NCBI GenBank assembly: GCA_050305515.1 | Contig: JBNLFL010000016.1 | Coordinates: 1-64,000 of the forward strand | Reading direction: 5' to 3' | DNA from: JAFGUB01 sp050305515 | Lineage (GTDB): Bacteria; Campylobacterota; Campylobacteria; Campylobacterales; Sulfurimonadaceae | Length of the DNA: 64,000 bases | Part shown: one piece after another, positions 36,439-45,382 of the stretch | How the letters are laid out: the number at the start of each line of letters is the position of its first letter | Numbering within the stretch: the stretch's first letter is position 1 | Program-made: the position numbers and the translations under genes | Notes under the pieces: generated by a model | Told to the model about the DNA's origin: nothing | The model's database searches: none | The model's input: the letters and a program-made list of their open reading frames with translations, nothing else

Positions 36439-36586
36439 GGTCACTCCTTCGATGACGGTAGCTTGTAAAACGTTGTTTGGCTTCGAGCAGTTGATACCCG
36501 ATCCAGTAGCGGTAACTGTGAATGAAACGCGCCAGAGCAATGATGACCAGAAAGGTCAGCGTAATGAAGAATATATTCATAGGCAT
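36419..36586 (-). CDS. 55-residue single-span membrane protein
   Basis: ATG 36586 has AGAAGG five bases upstream; an earlier Met lacks one. A membrane helix at ~3-20 is followed by a basic tail (SYRYWIG... to HDPFFM). Coupled by overlap to the 37-residue gene. Unknown family. A TTACATGTAA lies 90 bases upstream. Confidence 0.5.
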   Translation of the reverse strand: MPMNIFFITLTFLVIIALARFIHSYRYWIGYQLLEAKQRFTSYRHRRSDHDPFFM

Positions 36587-36705
36587 ACAAACCTTCTTGG
36601 TTGAATTTTGAATGAAGATTATATTCATAAAATTGAATCGACGGTAAATCGTGACGGCGTATTCTGGCCTAAACGTTTACATGTAAAACAGATGTCGACG
36701 AGGCT

Positions 36706-38973
36706 TCATGTGTCGGCGGTAGCTTCGCGAAGCTTTTTTGGAAGCGTGATGACGGCGGCACATCCCTGTCCGCGGTTCTCAAGGGTAAGTGCGCCGCGAA
36801 AATAGTTCTGGATAATGGTCCGGCTCATGTAAAGGCCGATGCCGCTTCCCTTTCCCTGCTCCTTGGTGGTGTAATAGGGTTCGAAAAGGCGCGGCTGGAT
36901 ATCTTCTTTCAAGCCGATGCCGTTATCGACAATTTCGATACGCAGCGTATTCTGGTTGTCGAAGAGGTAGAACGTAATTTTGCCATTTTGTGTGTTTTTC
37001 TTCTCATTCCGCTCTTTGATGGCGTCGATGGCATTACTCATCAGGTTAAGAAACACCTGTCGTAAATGGTTGGCATTCCCATGGATATGCAAAGTCTGGT
37101 CACTGATTTCCGTCATATCGACTTCAATATCGTTGTTATGGAGCTGGGCTGAAAAAAGGGCTACGGCATCCTGAAGTGCCTGTGCTACAGAGAAGTCCTG
37201 ATCGCCGCTTGAGGGTTTGAAAAAGTTCCTGAAATCTTCAATGGTCTGGGAAAGATGGTTGACCTGTTGCATGCCTAACGCGACACTCTCTTGAATGTAG
37301 GCATCATCAAGCTCACCGCTTTTCTGGGCACTGAGCATATCCTGAAGATAGAGTGCAATGGCGTTAAGCGGCTGGCGCCACTGGTGGGCGATGGCGCTGA
37401 TCATCTCCCCCATTGCGGCAAGCTTTGACTGCTGAATCAGCAGCTGCTCCTGTTCATGCCGCTTGGCACTCTCTTCGGCAACACGCTCTTCAAGATGATG
37501 GGTCAGGGTTTCCGATTCGGTGATGTCGTAATTGATGCCGATCATCCGCGTCGCCTCTCCCTGAATGTCATAAAGAATATCCGCATAGGATTTGATGGTC
37601 CTCACTTCACCGTTGTCCTGCCGGAGAATATGGAATTTGGAATCAAAACGCCGGTGATTGGTGATGGCAGACATAATTTCGTCGGCCACGCGTGCGGCAT
37701 CTTCGGGAAAGACACAGCGCTCCCATGCATCATAAGTGGAATCAAAATCGCTTCGTTTAATACCATAGAGTTTGAAAAGTGTGTCATCCCACTCCAGATC
37801 CTGTGTGACGAGATTCAGGTCCCATACCCCGACCTGACCGCTTTCAGAGGCGACACGCAACCGGTGCTCGCTCAGACTCAGTTTTTCGCCGAGTTTCCGG
37901 CTCTCATCAAGAAGCTGGCGGATCTTGCGGTTTTTCTCTTCAAAAGCTTTGGCTGCGCGGGTGAGTTTGCCAATGTCATCGTCAGCGACATTCTCCGGTA
38001 TGGTGACATCCTGCTGCGATGCGGTAAGGGCTTCAAAGGTTTGGGTCATTTCGCGTAGCGGAGTGGTAATGATCTTGATAAGCACCCAGGAGCTTGCGAA
38101 CATGGCCAGTAGGAAAAGCAGGACTGTTACAAGAAGAATCCGGCGTAATTTTTCCGCATTATGACTCAGTTCTCCGCGCAAAACATCAAAGGCTTTGGTC
38201 GCTTCAAGACGCAGCTCTTTGGCGTAATAGAGCATTTCGTGGGCTTCACCGCTCATGACGACATCAAGCATCAGGTAGGCGCGAAAGTGCTGAAGCGATT
38301 TGACGACAATCGTATGAAACTGATCCAGAGCGCTCACAAGGCTCGCAGATTCGTGCGAACGGCTCTGTGCAAGGATTTGTGTCTGCTTCAGTGTTGCGAG
38401 CGCCTTTTCGGCGTAGGAGCGGTCAAGTGTCTCAAAATAGCGGATGACCCCTTTTTCCACCTTCATAAGATTGTTGAGTAGCTTGATATAGTGCATCTGT
38501 TGTCTGGGATCGTTTTCCTTTGCCTGTAGCGCGGAGATTTCGGTTTCGATCGCTTCGGCAGTGGCGTGCAGGGTGTCCCGAAGTTCATTGTGAATCGGGC
38601 GTTGCAGCTTCATGATGGCAAAGTTGCTCATATAATTGTCAAGATGCGATTTCAGTTTGGTGACTATCATCTGAAGTTCACTTGCCGAGGAAGCATCAAG
38701 AAGCTGGATGTTCGTACGAACTGTGGAGGCAAGAGATTCCGCAGCATTGATGGAGTCGGCATCACCGGTGAGCGTAAAGTTGAGGACGTGACGTTTAAGC
38801 TCTTCGATATGGGTAGCCATAGCCATATCTTCCTGTAGCGTACGTGAATGCCGGTTAAGCTCTTCAAGCTGTTTTCCGGTGTGTTCCAGCTGGATCATGG
38901 AAACAAGCATCAGTGTGAGCATCAAGAAGGTGGAAAAGAGCAGGGTCAGATAGATTTTAGTATTGAGCTTCAT
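36706..38973 (-). CDS. Membrane sensor histidine kinase (four-helix sensor, HAMP, PAS)
   Basis: 755 residues from ATG 38973 (AAGG upstream); it begins eleven bases after the binding-protein gene stops. Order: membrane helix (~5-25), long helical periplasmic domain (~30-290), second membrane helix (~295-315), HAMP, coiled coil, PAS (~390-500; LRVASESGQVGVWDLN), H-box AHQWRQPLN with His530, and HATPase ending GKGSGIGLYMSRTII. No receiver domain and no adjacent response regulator. The coupling to a binding protein suggests that the kinase reads the ligand-bound protein. Confidence 0.85.
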   Translation of the reverse strand: MKLNTKIYLTLLFSTFLMLTLMLVSMIQLEHTGKQLEELNRHSRTLQEDMAMATHIEELKRHVLNFTLTGDADSINAAESLASTVRTNIQLLDASSASELQMIVTKLKSHLDNYMSNFAIMKLQRPIHNELRDTLHATAEAIETEISALQAKENDPRQQMHYIKLLNNLMKVEKGVIRYFETLDRSYAEKALATLKQTQILAQSRSHESASLVSALDQFHTIVVKSLQHFRAYLMLDVVMSGEAHEMLYYAKELRLEATKAFDVLRGELSHNAEKLRRILLVTVLLFLLAMFASSWVLIKIITTPLREMTQTFEALTASQQDVTIPENVADDDIGKLTRAAKAFEEKNRKIRQLLDESRKLGEKLSLSEHRLRVASESGQVGVWDLNLVTQDLEWDDTLFKLYGIKRSDFDSTYDAWERCVFPEDAARVADEIMSAITNHRRFDSKFHILRQDNGEVRTIKSYADILYDIQGEATRMIGINYDITESETLTHHLEERVAEESAKRHEQEQLLIQQSKLAAMGEMISAIAHQWRQPLNAIALYLQDMLSAQKSGELDDAYIQESVALGMQQVNHLSQTIEDFRNFFKPSSGDQDFSVAQALQDAVALFSAQLHNNDIEVDMTEISDQTLHIHGNANHLRQVFLNLMSNAIDAIKERNEKKNTQNGKITFYLFDNQNTLRIEIVDNGIGLKEDIQPRLFEPYYTTKEQGKGSGIGLYMSRTIIQNYFRGALTLENRGQGCAAVITLPKKLREATADT

Positions 38974-38983
38974 TATCTGTACC

Positions 38984-40261
38984 TTATGCAAGAGTCCCGA
39001 CAGGCTGGGTACGTACGAAACGGTTCCATTTGTCAAGGGCATATTCAAAGTTCGGCATTACGGTATTCCAGACGGCAATGTGGCTGAAACGGTTAATATA
39101 GGAACCGCCGGTCCGAATATCGCCGGGGTGAACGGAGATCTTTCCGTCCGTACCGTAAAGTGCTTTGGCAGCGGGTTTTCCCTCGTACCAGTAATCCCAC
39201 TCTTCAGGTTCCATCAGGGGTCTGGAGCGCTGCGGATTGGAGATGTAATAGCCCTGCCGGGCAATAAATGCTCCCGGCCATCCCGAGAGCCACCAGTTCA
39301 TGTAGGCGTAGGCGGCTTCCTTGCGCTCGTCGCTGCTTTCGCTTGAGAGACTCATGACACCGTACCAGGCACGATATCCCTCTTTGGGCGCGGCGTAGAT
39401 GCAGGGAATGCCCATGCCGTTAAGCGAGGTGATAGCCGGGGAAAACATGCTCTCGATATCGACCTGACCGCTTGCCATCAAATCGACGGATTGGGGAACG
39501 GAGTTCCAGACACCCCGAAAATGGCCGTTGCGGCGGTAACGCATGAGCACTTCAAAGAGTGCGTCGATCTCGCTGCGCGTAAGATTGCCGATATCCTTGA
39601 ACCTGACCAGACCGCGCGCCTGCGTTGCCAAAATGGCATCGAAAAGTCCGATGCTGGGTTCGTTGACCAGTGCCACACGGCCTTTGTAACGCTCATCGAG
39701 AAGCCATCCCCAGCTTTCACTCTGATAGGGTGTCCCTCTGGGAATTACGGTGCTGTTGTATCCGAAAGAGTCGACATTGTGGACGTAGGGCATGAAACTG
39801 ATCTGCTCCGTAGGCGTTTTGCCAAGCGAACCATCAGACTGGATGAAGAGAATTTTGTTGGGAACGTCTCCCGCTCCGGGGAGTGCTTCGGGAACGATGC
39901 GGCCGGTTTTTGGCAGGTCGTTGATTTCATTCCAATAGGTGAGACGTTTGATATCGATAGGTTGAATGGCACCGGAACTCCAGAGCAGACGGGTCGAATT
40001 GGACCACTGTTCGTAGAGGTCGAATGATGTCGGATCGGTGATTGCTTTCATCAGGACTTCGGCGCTGCCTCCGGGAAAAAACTCGATGTTGATTCCCAAC
40101 TCGATCTGGGCACGTCGGCGCAGCGGTTCCTGAAGTGTCACATGAGTACCGAGCACCTTGATGGTGGGATATTTATTACGTGCATGCAAAATGGCGGGAA
40201 ATGTAAATGCTGCTGCCGCAACGGCACTTTTTTGTAAAAAACGGCGTCGTTTTTCATTCAT
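38984..40261 (-). CDS. Tat-exported PotD-like solute-binding protein
   Basis: 425 residues from ATG 40261. A twin-arginine signal (KRRRFLQKSAVAAAAF) leads into a type II periplasmic binding fold like spermidine/putrescine or iron binding proteins (IKVLGTHVTLQEPL at the start; PYVHNVDSFGYN mid-protein; AYAYMNWWLSGWPGAF late). No permease or ATPase is near, and the sensor kinase follows at once, so it probably serves sensing rather than uptake. The ligand is unknown. Tat export hints at folding or cofactor loading in the cytoplasm. Confidence 0.8.
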   Translation of the reverse strand: MNEKRRRFLQKSAVAAAAFTFPAILHARNKYPTIKVLGTHVTLQEPLRRRAQIELGINIEFFPGGSAEVLMKAITDPTSFDLYEQWSNSTRLLWSSGAIQPIDIKRLTYWNEINDLPKTGRIVPEALPGAGDVPNKILFIQSDGSLGKTPTEQISFMPYVHNVDSFGYNSTVIPRGTPYQSESWGWLLDERYKGRVALVNEPSIGLFDAILATQARGLVRFKDIGNLTRSEIDALFEVLMRYRRNGHFRGVWNSVPQSVDLMASGQVDIESMFSPAITSLNGMGIPCIYAAPKEGYRAWYGVMSLSSESSDERKEAAYAYMNWWLSGWPGAFIARQGYYISNPQRSRPLMEPEEWDYWYEGKPAAKALYGTDGKISVHPGDIRTGGSYINRFSHIAVWNTVMPNFEYALDKWNRFVRTQPVGTLA

Positions 40262-40346
40262 TGAACACTCACCCATGCATTGATATTTCTAATAATATCA
40301 CAAGCAGGAAGAATATAAATTACACTTTACATGTAAGGAAGAATTT

Positions 40347-40985
40347 TCAGGGAGCAAGGCGCGAAATCTGCCATCCTGTTTCGATTTTCGTATAGAGTAT
40401 GCGGTCATGCAGGCGGCTTTCGCGTCCCTGCCAGAACTCGATGCTCTCAGGAACAATGCGGTAGCCGCCCCAGAAGTCGGGCAGGGGAATTTCGCCGTTT
40501 TTAAACTTCGCCGCCATCTTCTCCAGCTGCATGGCGAGTGCCTTGCGCGAGGTGATGATCTTTGATTGGTCGCTTACCCACGCACCGAGCTGGCTGCCGC
40601 GCGAGCGTTTCATGAAATAGGCGGCGGACTCTGCCGTGCTGATCTTTTCGCAGCGTCCGCGAATGCGTACCTGACGCTCCAGCTCAAGCCATAAAAAAGC
40701 TGCCGCTACCTGCGGATTGGCATGAAGTTCATGGGCTTTGACGCTGTTGTAATTGGTAAAAAAGACAAAGCCTTTCTCATCGAAAATTTTAAGCAGTACC
40801 GCACGGATGTTGGGCATTCCTGAAGCATCTGCCGTCGCGAGCTGCATGGCGTTGGGCTCGAGCACTTCACTTTTGAGTGCTTCGCCAAACCACGTTTCAA
40901 ACTGTAGGAACGGGCTAGTGTCGACCTGTGATTCATCAAGTTCTGCGTGACGGTAGTCACGGCGCATGTCATAAAGGTTCAGCAT
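40347..40985 (-). CDS. pdxH: Pyridoxamine 5'-phosphate oxidase
   Basis: 212 residues; MRRDYRHAELDE, AVLLKIFDEKGFVFFTNYNS (FMN site), RSRGSQLGAWVSDQS and the end ESRLHDRILY match PdxH closely. It makes pyridoxal 5'-phosphate with FMN and oxygen. It begins five bases after the last gene of the CsgG-type operon and probably shares its transcript. The window also holds YggS and two PLP enzymes. Confidence 0.92.
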   Translation of the reverse strand: MLNLYDMRRDYRHAELDESQVDTSPFLQFETWFGEALKSEVLEPNAMQLATADASGMPNIRAVLLKIFDEKGFVFFTNYNSVKAHELHANPQVAAAFLWLELERQVRIRGRCEKISTAESAAYFMKRSRGSQLGAWVSDQSKIITSRKALAMQLEKMAAKFKNGEIPLPDFWGGYRIVPESIEFWQGRESRLHDRILYTKIETGWQISRLAP

Positions 40986-40990
40986 GTGGT

Positions 40991-41689
40991 TCAGGGCAGC
41001 GGACGGAGCACAGGCTTAGGTTTTTTGTCATGGTCGTAATACCTGCTGACCCATTGGCGCTCGATATCGTTCCATGTGCGGCTGCTTACCTCTTCCTGAC
41101 GGCTGTTTTCACGCTGGGCGAAACGCTGCGCAATGGAGTCTTCAAGTGACGTGTCGTCAGAAGCTACGCCAGCTACGGGAGCACACCAGCGTTCGAGGTC
41201 CGCTTTGAGGGAGAGCATCTGCTTTTGCAGCGCATCAAGCTTGGTTTGCGTCTCTTTGAGCTCTTTTTCTATGGTAGCGCTGTTGGAGTGTGACCACGCG
41301 GCAATGTTGTCAAGATATTTGATGGCGACCGGAAGCGGTATATTGCTTTTGCCCATCACCGAGAAGGTACCGTTATCGGAGATCTGCCCATGCTTGGCGG
41401 GAATGCGCGTGTTGAGTGTAAGGCGTTCACGCGGGGTAAGTGCACTTTTTTTGTTCTGGATGGCAATGGCGTTGCGGATGACGTTGCGGGTGGCTTCGGT
41501 ATCCCAGATGATTTGCCCCAGACGCTGCTGCTCGCTCTCCCAGAACGCTTCATCGGTATAAAGTTCCGACCATGCCGCTTCGAGTTTGGCATAGTCACGG
41601 CTAAGGGTGTTGCACTCTTCGGGGCTCATGGCATACAGCGTCACGAAAAGAAACGCTGTCGCGGTGAGGGTTAATGTAATACGTTGCAT
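40991..41689 (-). CDS. Secreted helical protein of the CsgG-type operon
   Basis: 232 residues; AAGGAG precedes the ATG. A signal peptide (to ~LYAMS) is followed by helices, with a coiled coil at ~145-180 (TIEKELKETQTKLDALQKQ), two Cys (24-26 region and ERWC near 185) and a disordered Lys/Pro C-terminus. No family recognised. Located 15 bases after the coiled-coil giant's stop, it probably works with the export system. Confidence 0.6.
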   Translation of the reverse strand: MQRITLTLTATAFLFVTLYAMSPEECNTLSRDYAKLEAAWSELYTDEAFWESEQQRLGQIIWDTEATRNVIRNAIAIQNKKSALTPRERLTLNTRIPAKHGQISDNGTFSVMGKSNIPLPVAIKYLDNIAAWSHSNSATIEKELKETQTKLDALQKQMLSLKADLERWCAPVAGVASDDTSLEDSIAQRFAQRENSRQEEVSSRTWNDIERQWVSRYYDHDKKPKPVLRPLP

Positions 41690-41704
41690 GATAACTCCTT
41701 TGTT

Positions 41705-44700
41705 CTAATTGCCATGACACTGGCGTTTTCCGGGATCAAGCCCGATATGTTGACCCGCAGGACAGGGTTTGCAGTTGTTTACAGGGTCCGGCAGTGTCGG
41801 TTTTGTATCGAGTGCCTTGCCTTTACTGACACTGATGTTGGTATAGAGCGGATACTGGATGATCTTCATTTTCTTTTTGTTTTCTGCATTACGCTGTGTG
41901 ATGAGGTCGTTGATCGTTTTGACATCTACAGGGCCGACAATCGTGTAGGTGGTTGATGAGCAGTTCGCCGTACGCTGCAAATAGGTACTCTTCTCGGTAA
42001 TGAGATAATATTTTCCGACAGAGGGTGCCGTCGCTCCTGTTGTTGTGCTTTGCGAGGCACGGCTACTTTGGGATGTCGTCACGCTGCTTGATACCGAAGA
42101 TGATGACCATGATTGACTCGAACTCCATGATGTTTGATCGTTACTGTTGCCATGGGCACTGCTGCGCTGGTTGTGTGCGGTAAGCGTGGCGATAGTTTCG
42201 GCATTCGCTTCATTCATGTTGTCCTGACCGAAGTCATGACCCTCTTCACCCCATCCCGAAGCGTTGTCCTGATTCTGACGCTCGCCGACACCGCTTTGGC
42301 GGTCACTCTCGCGGCTGTCCCATCCGGAAGCATCAAACCCGCCCCCGCCACTTTCAGGAATACAGATTTTATCGAGTCCACAGACCTGACCGAGCGGGCA
42401 GTTATGGTCGGTTTTACATGTAATGATGGAATCCTTGATCTGTTGACAGATAGCAGCTATTTTTGAAGAGCACGCCACGGCTTCCTGTGCTTTCGTATCG
42501 GCATAGGGACCGAAGATCTCCGCCGTATCTGCGGCTGCCCGGAGTTCGTTGAGATCACCTCCGGCGTTTTGCTCCTTGCAGCCGGCAAGCGCGATTTTCT
42601 GCTGCATCAGTGCCGCGATGGCACGCTCTATGGCACTGCGCTGTGTGTTGCACTCGGCAATCGCTTTTTGCACGCCGGCAGAGTGCGTAGCGGCTGTGGA
42701 GGCGCTGAGACGGATACTTTCACTAATAGGTGCTAGCGATTGTTTGGCACCGGCGATCATCTCCTGCGATGCTCCGGAACGATCAAGCTCTTTGTTGATG
42801 CGGGCTGTGAGTGTCGCAGCCGTGGCCTGAAGCGAACGTACTTTATCAGCGTGCTCTCTCGCACCGCTTTGCAGGAGTGCGAGGGATTCGGGCGAAAGCA
42901 GCGCCAGTGAGGAGCGGGCCGATTCAATAGCGGCATTGATGGCATTGGACCGATAAAGCGCTTCGCGAACAAGTTGGTCGAACGCGGCATTGTTAAAGCC
43001 GGAAACCAGATGGTCGTAGCGCCCTTTGATAACTCCGGCTATCAGAAGCGCCTTGTTCGCTTCCGATCGTGATGCCGCCGCCGCACTTTTTGCCTGAAGG
43101 GCCAATGCGTTGCAGGCTTCAAGCGCCATCGATTTGTCGGCTTGCGACACGTAATCGCACGTCTCTTTGGCAGAATCGGCGGCGAAGGCGTAATGAAGTT
43201 TGAGTTTTCCCATATCTGATACCGAAGCGGCGTTGGCCGCTGCAATCTCCTGAGGATCGACAACGCCGAACTGCTGCATTTTGGCGCACCCCTCAACGAG
43301 CTCATCAATGCCTTCGCCCGCACTCACGATTTTCTCTTTTATGGCACTGTACTCGGAGAGATACTGCTGCGCCTGTTGTGAAGCGCGTTCCAGCGGGGGG
43401 AGTTCCGCTTTGATACTGCGCTCTATTCCCTTGAGTTCGGCAAAAAGGCCGCGTACATCCGCAAAAGGATCAAATTCGTTTTGTTCCAGACCGCTGCACT
43501 CCCTGACACGGGCTTCAAGCGTATCAAACGCTGCAAGATAGCGGTTATAGCGGCTGAGTTCCATTTGAACGGCATCGACAAGCTGTGCGGGATCGGAAGC
43601 GGGAGCCTGACACGATTCGAGTGCTTGCGAGATGTCGCTTACCATGCGTTCACGTTCGCTCATGCGTTCGCGGAATGCCGCAATGTTGGCGCTTTCGGCA
43701 GCCATGATCGTTTTGATGTTCTGATCGACTTCCCATGCAGGCTTTTTGTATGCACGCGCCTGCTCCATGAGAGACTCTCCGGCTTTGGCCGCATATTTCT
43801 TGATAAGCGGATCGCTCAGCAGCGTGCGGATCTGCTGATAGGGGGCGTCGATATACTCCGTGTAGGCTTTGGTGATAAACTCCTGCCAGGTCTCAATATT
43901 GTGCAGGATGGTTTTGCCTTCGTCAATGCTTTTCGATGTTCCCGCAAGCTGCTCTTTCAGACTTTTGAGTTTTTTTAGAGTGCTTTTGATGGCGGTCGCA
44001 TGGGTGAGTGCTTCTTTGACGTGGTAGTCTATGTCGGCTTTATAGCTTTGGGCTTCGCGCTTGCTTTTATTGATATATGCAAGGGTTTGACTGATTAGTT
44101 TTGAATCGGATTTGTTCTGGCATGCGTTCTGTGCTTTCTCCCGTGCACTCAGACCGCGATCACGAATTTTGTCCAGATAGGTGCCGAGCTGATCATGGGC
44201 AGTCTCAAAGCTTTGTTGATGCTGCGCGATGTCGCCGCACTCGGTGTATAGCGCCGCAGCTTCATGCCTGAGGTTCTCAAGTGTCTGTGCAGTGGCGTCG
44301 GAGCGGGAGTTGAATTCGGTGATTTTTTTGATCTGTTTTTCAAGTTTGCTATCAATACTGTAGAGCTGATCGGAGTTTTTCTCCAGCGTTTTCATTGCGC
44401 TTTGCACCTGTGCGAAGATGCCTACCATTTTCTTGATCTGTTCATTATTCTGGGCATATTTCGCGGCGACGCTCATAAAGTACTGAAACATGCGGTCATG
44501 TTCCGCATCAAGAGCCGCCTTGAGCGGTTGAAGGCTTTGAACTGTTACCTGGTTTTGGCGTGCCTTGAATGCGGCATACTCATATTTTTCCAGATAACCC
44601 AGCTCGGCGAACTCACGAACATTCTGCTGCTCCTTGATACCGAAGCTTCTGATCTCCGCCATGGGGTAACGGCCGTCAAGACTGAAGGTCTTCATGTAGG

Positions 44701-45370
44701 CCTGTTCCGGAGTATATCCGGCCTGCCTGAGGTCATTGTAGTATTCGAGCATCTCACCCGAGAAGTAGCGTTTCATCCCTTTTTCGGCGAAATCAAGAAA
44801 CTCGATTTCGAGTTCGACAAGCTGGATGAAGAGTCCCCCCGGACTGCCGCCGGTGCTATCTTTGAGAACCCAGTCAATGCCGCCGGTGATGAGGTCTTTC
44901 GAAAGCGCGGTCATCTTTTCGGTTCCGGTGGCTTTAAGCCGTGCTTTGAGGACGCTCGAAGCATCGGCATAGTTCCCCAGCCACACCTGCTGATAGACGG
45001 CTTTGGCATCATCGCGCGTGAGGGGAACGTAGTTTAAAATCTGCGCCGCGGGACTGTCATCGTCGATGATTTCGGCAATATGAGAGTCCACATAAGTGAC
45101 GAAGTAGTCGCTGGCACTCTGTCCGGCCATCTGGAAGGCACCTTCGTAGTCGCCTCCGGCCATGCTGCCCAGAAAGTCACCGACTTTTGCCGGATCAACG
45201 CTGCTGAGCCCTTTGGCAAGTTTGGGGTGATCTTCCTTGAGTTCTGCAATAAGGTCATTTTTAATCTGTACCATGGCCTCCTGCATCAGTTCATCATCGC
45301 TGGGAGTATCGGCCAAACCTGTCGAGCATGTAAGCGAGAGAAACAGAAAAATGTGAATAAGAAAACGCAT
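41705..45370 (-). CDS. Large secreted coiled-coil protein with Ser-rich region
   Basis: 1221 residues; GGAGGA precedes the ATG. Signal peptide (to ~GLADTP), globular N-terminal domain to ~250, then ~700 residues of heptad-rich helices with scattered Cys. Near 990-1015 a Cys knot-like run (CKTDHNCPLGQVCGLDKIC) is followed by Gly/Asp-rich and then Ser-rich, low-complexity sequence (~1020-1110), and a C-terminal Cys pair (CKPCPAGQH). It looks like a surface filament or matrix protein. Placed next to another ~1200-residue secreted protein and a CsgG-like pore. No family recognised. Confidence 0.65.
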   Translation of the reverse strand: MRFLIHIFLFLSLTCSTGLADTPSDDELMQEAMVQIKNDLIAELKEDHPKLAKGLSSVDPAKVGDFLGSMAGGDYEGAFQMAGQSASDYFVTYVDSHIAEIIDDDSPAAQILNYVPLTRDDAKAVYQQVWLGNYADASSVLKARLKATGTEKMTALSKDLITGGIDWVLKDSTGGSPGGLFIQLVELEIEFLDFAEKGMKRYFSGEMLEYYNDLRQAGYTPEQAYMKTFSLDGRYPMAEIRSFGIKEQQNVREFAELGYLEKYEYAAFKARQNQVTVQSLQPLKAALDAEHDRMFQYFMSVAAKYAQNNEQIKKMVGIFAQVQSAMKTLEKNSDQLYSIDSKLEKQIKKITEFNSRSDATAQTLENLRHEAAALYTECGDIAQHQQSFETAHDQLGTYLDKIRDRGLSAREKAQNACQNKSDSKLISQTLAYINKSKREAQSYKADIDYHVKEALTHATAIKSTLKKLKSLKEQLAGTSKSIDEGKTILHNIETWQEFITKAYTEYIDAPYQQIRTLLSDPLIKKYAAKAGESLMEQARAYKKPAWEVDQNIKTIMAAESANIAAFRERMSERERMVSDISQALESCQAPASDPAQLVDAVQMELSRYNRYLAAFDTLEARVRECSGLEQNEFDPFADVRGLFAELKGIERSIKAELPPLERASQQAQQYLSEYSAIKEKIVSAGEGIDELVEGCAKMQQFGVVDPQEIAAANAASVSDMGKLKLHYAFAADSAKETCDYVSQADKSMALEACNALALQAKSAAAASRSEANKALLIAGVIKGRYDHLVSGFNNAAFDQLVREALYRSNAINAAIESARSSLALLSPESLALLQSGAREHADKVRSLQATAATLTARINKELDRSGASQEMIAGAKQSLAPISESIRLSASTAATHSAGVQKAIAECNTQRSAIERAIAALMQQKIALAGCKEQNAGGDLNELRAAADTAEIFGPYADTKAQEAVACSSKIAAICQQIKDSIITCKTDHNCPLGQVCGLDKICIPESGGGGFDASGWDSRESDRQSGVGERQNQDNASGWGEEGHDFGQDNMNEANAETIATLTAHNQRSSAHGNSNDQTSWSSSQSWSSSSVSSSVTTSQSSRASQSTTTGATAPSVGKYYLITEKSTYLQRTANCSSTTYTIVGPVDVKTINDLITQRNAENKKKMKIIQYPLYTNISVSKGKALDTKPTLPDPVNNCKPCPAGQHIGLDPGKRQCHGN

Positions 45371-45382
45371 GGTCTCCTCCTT

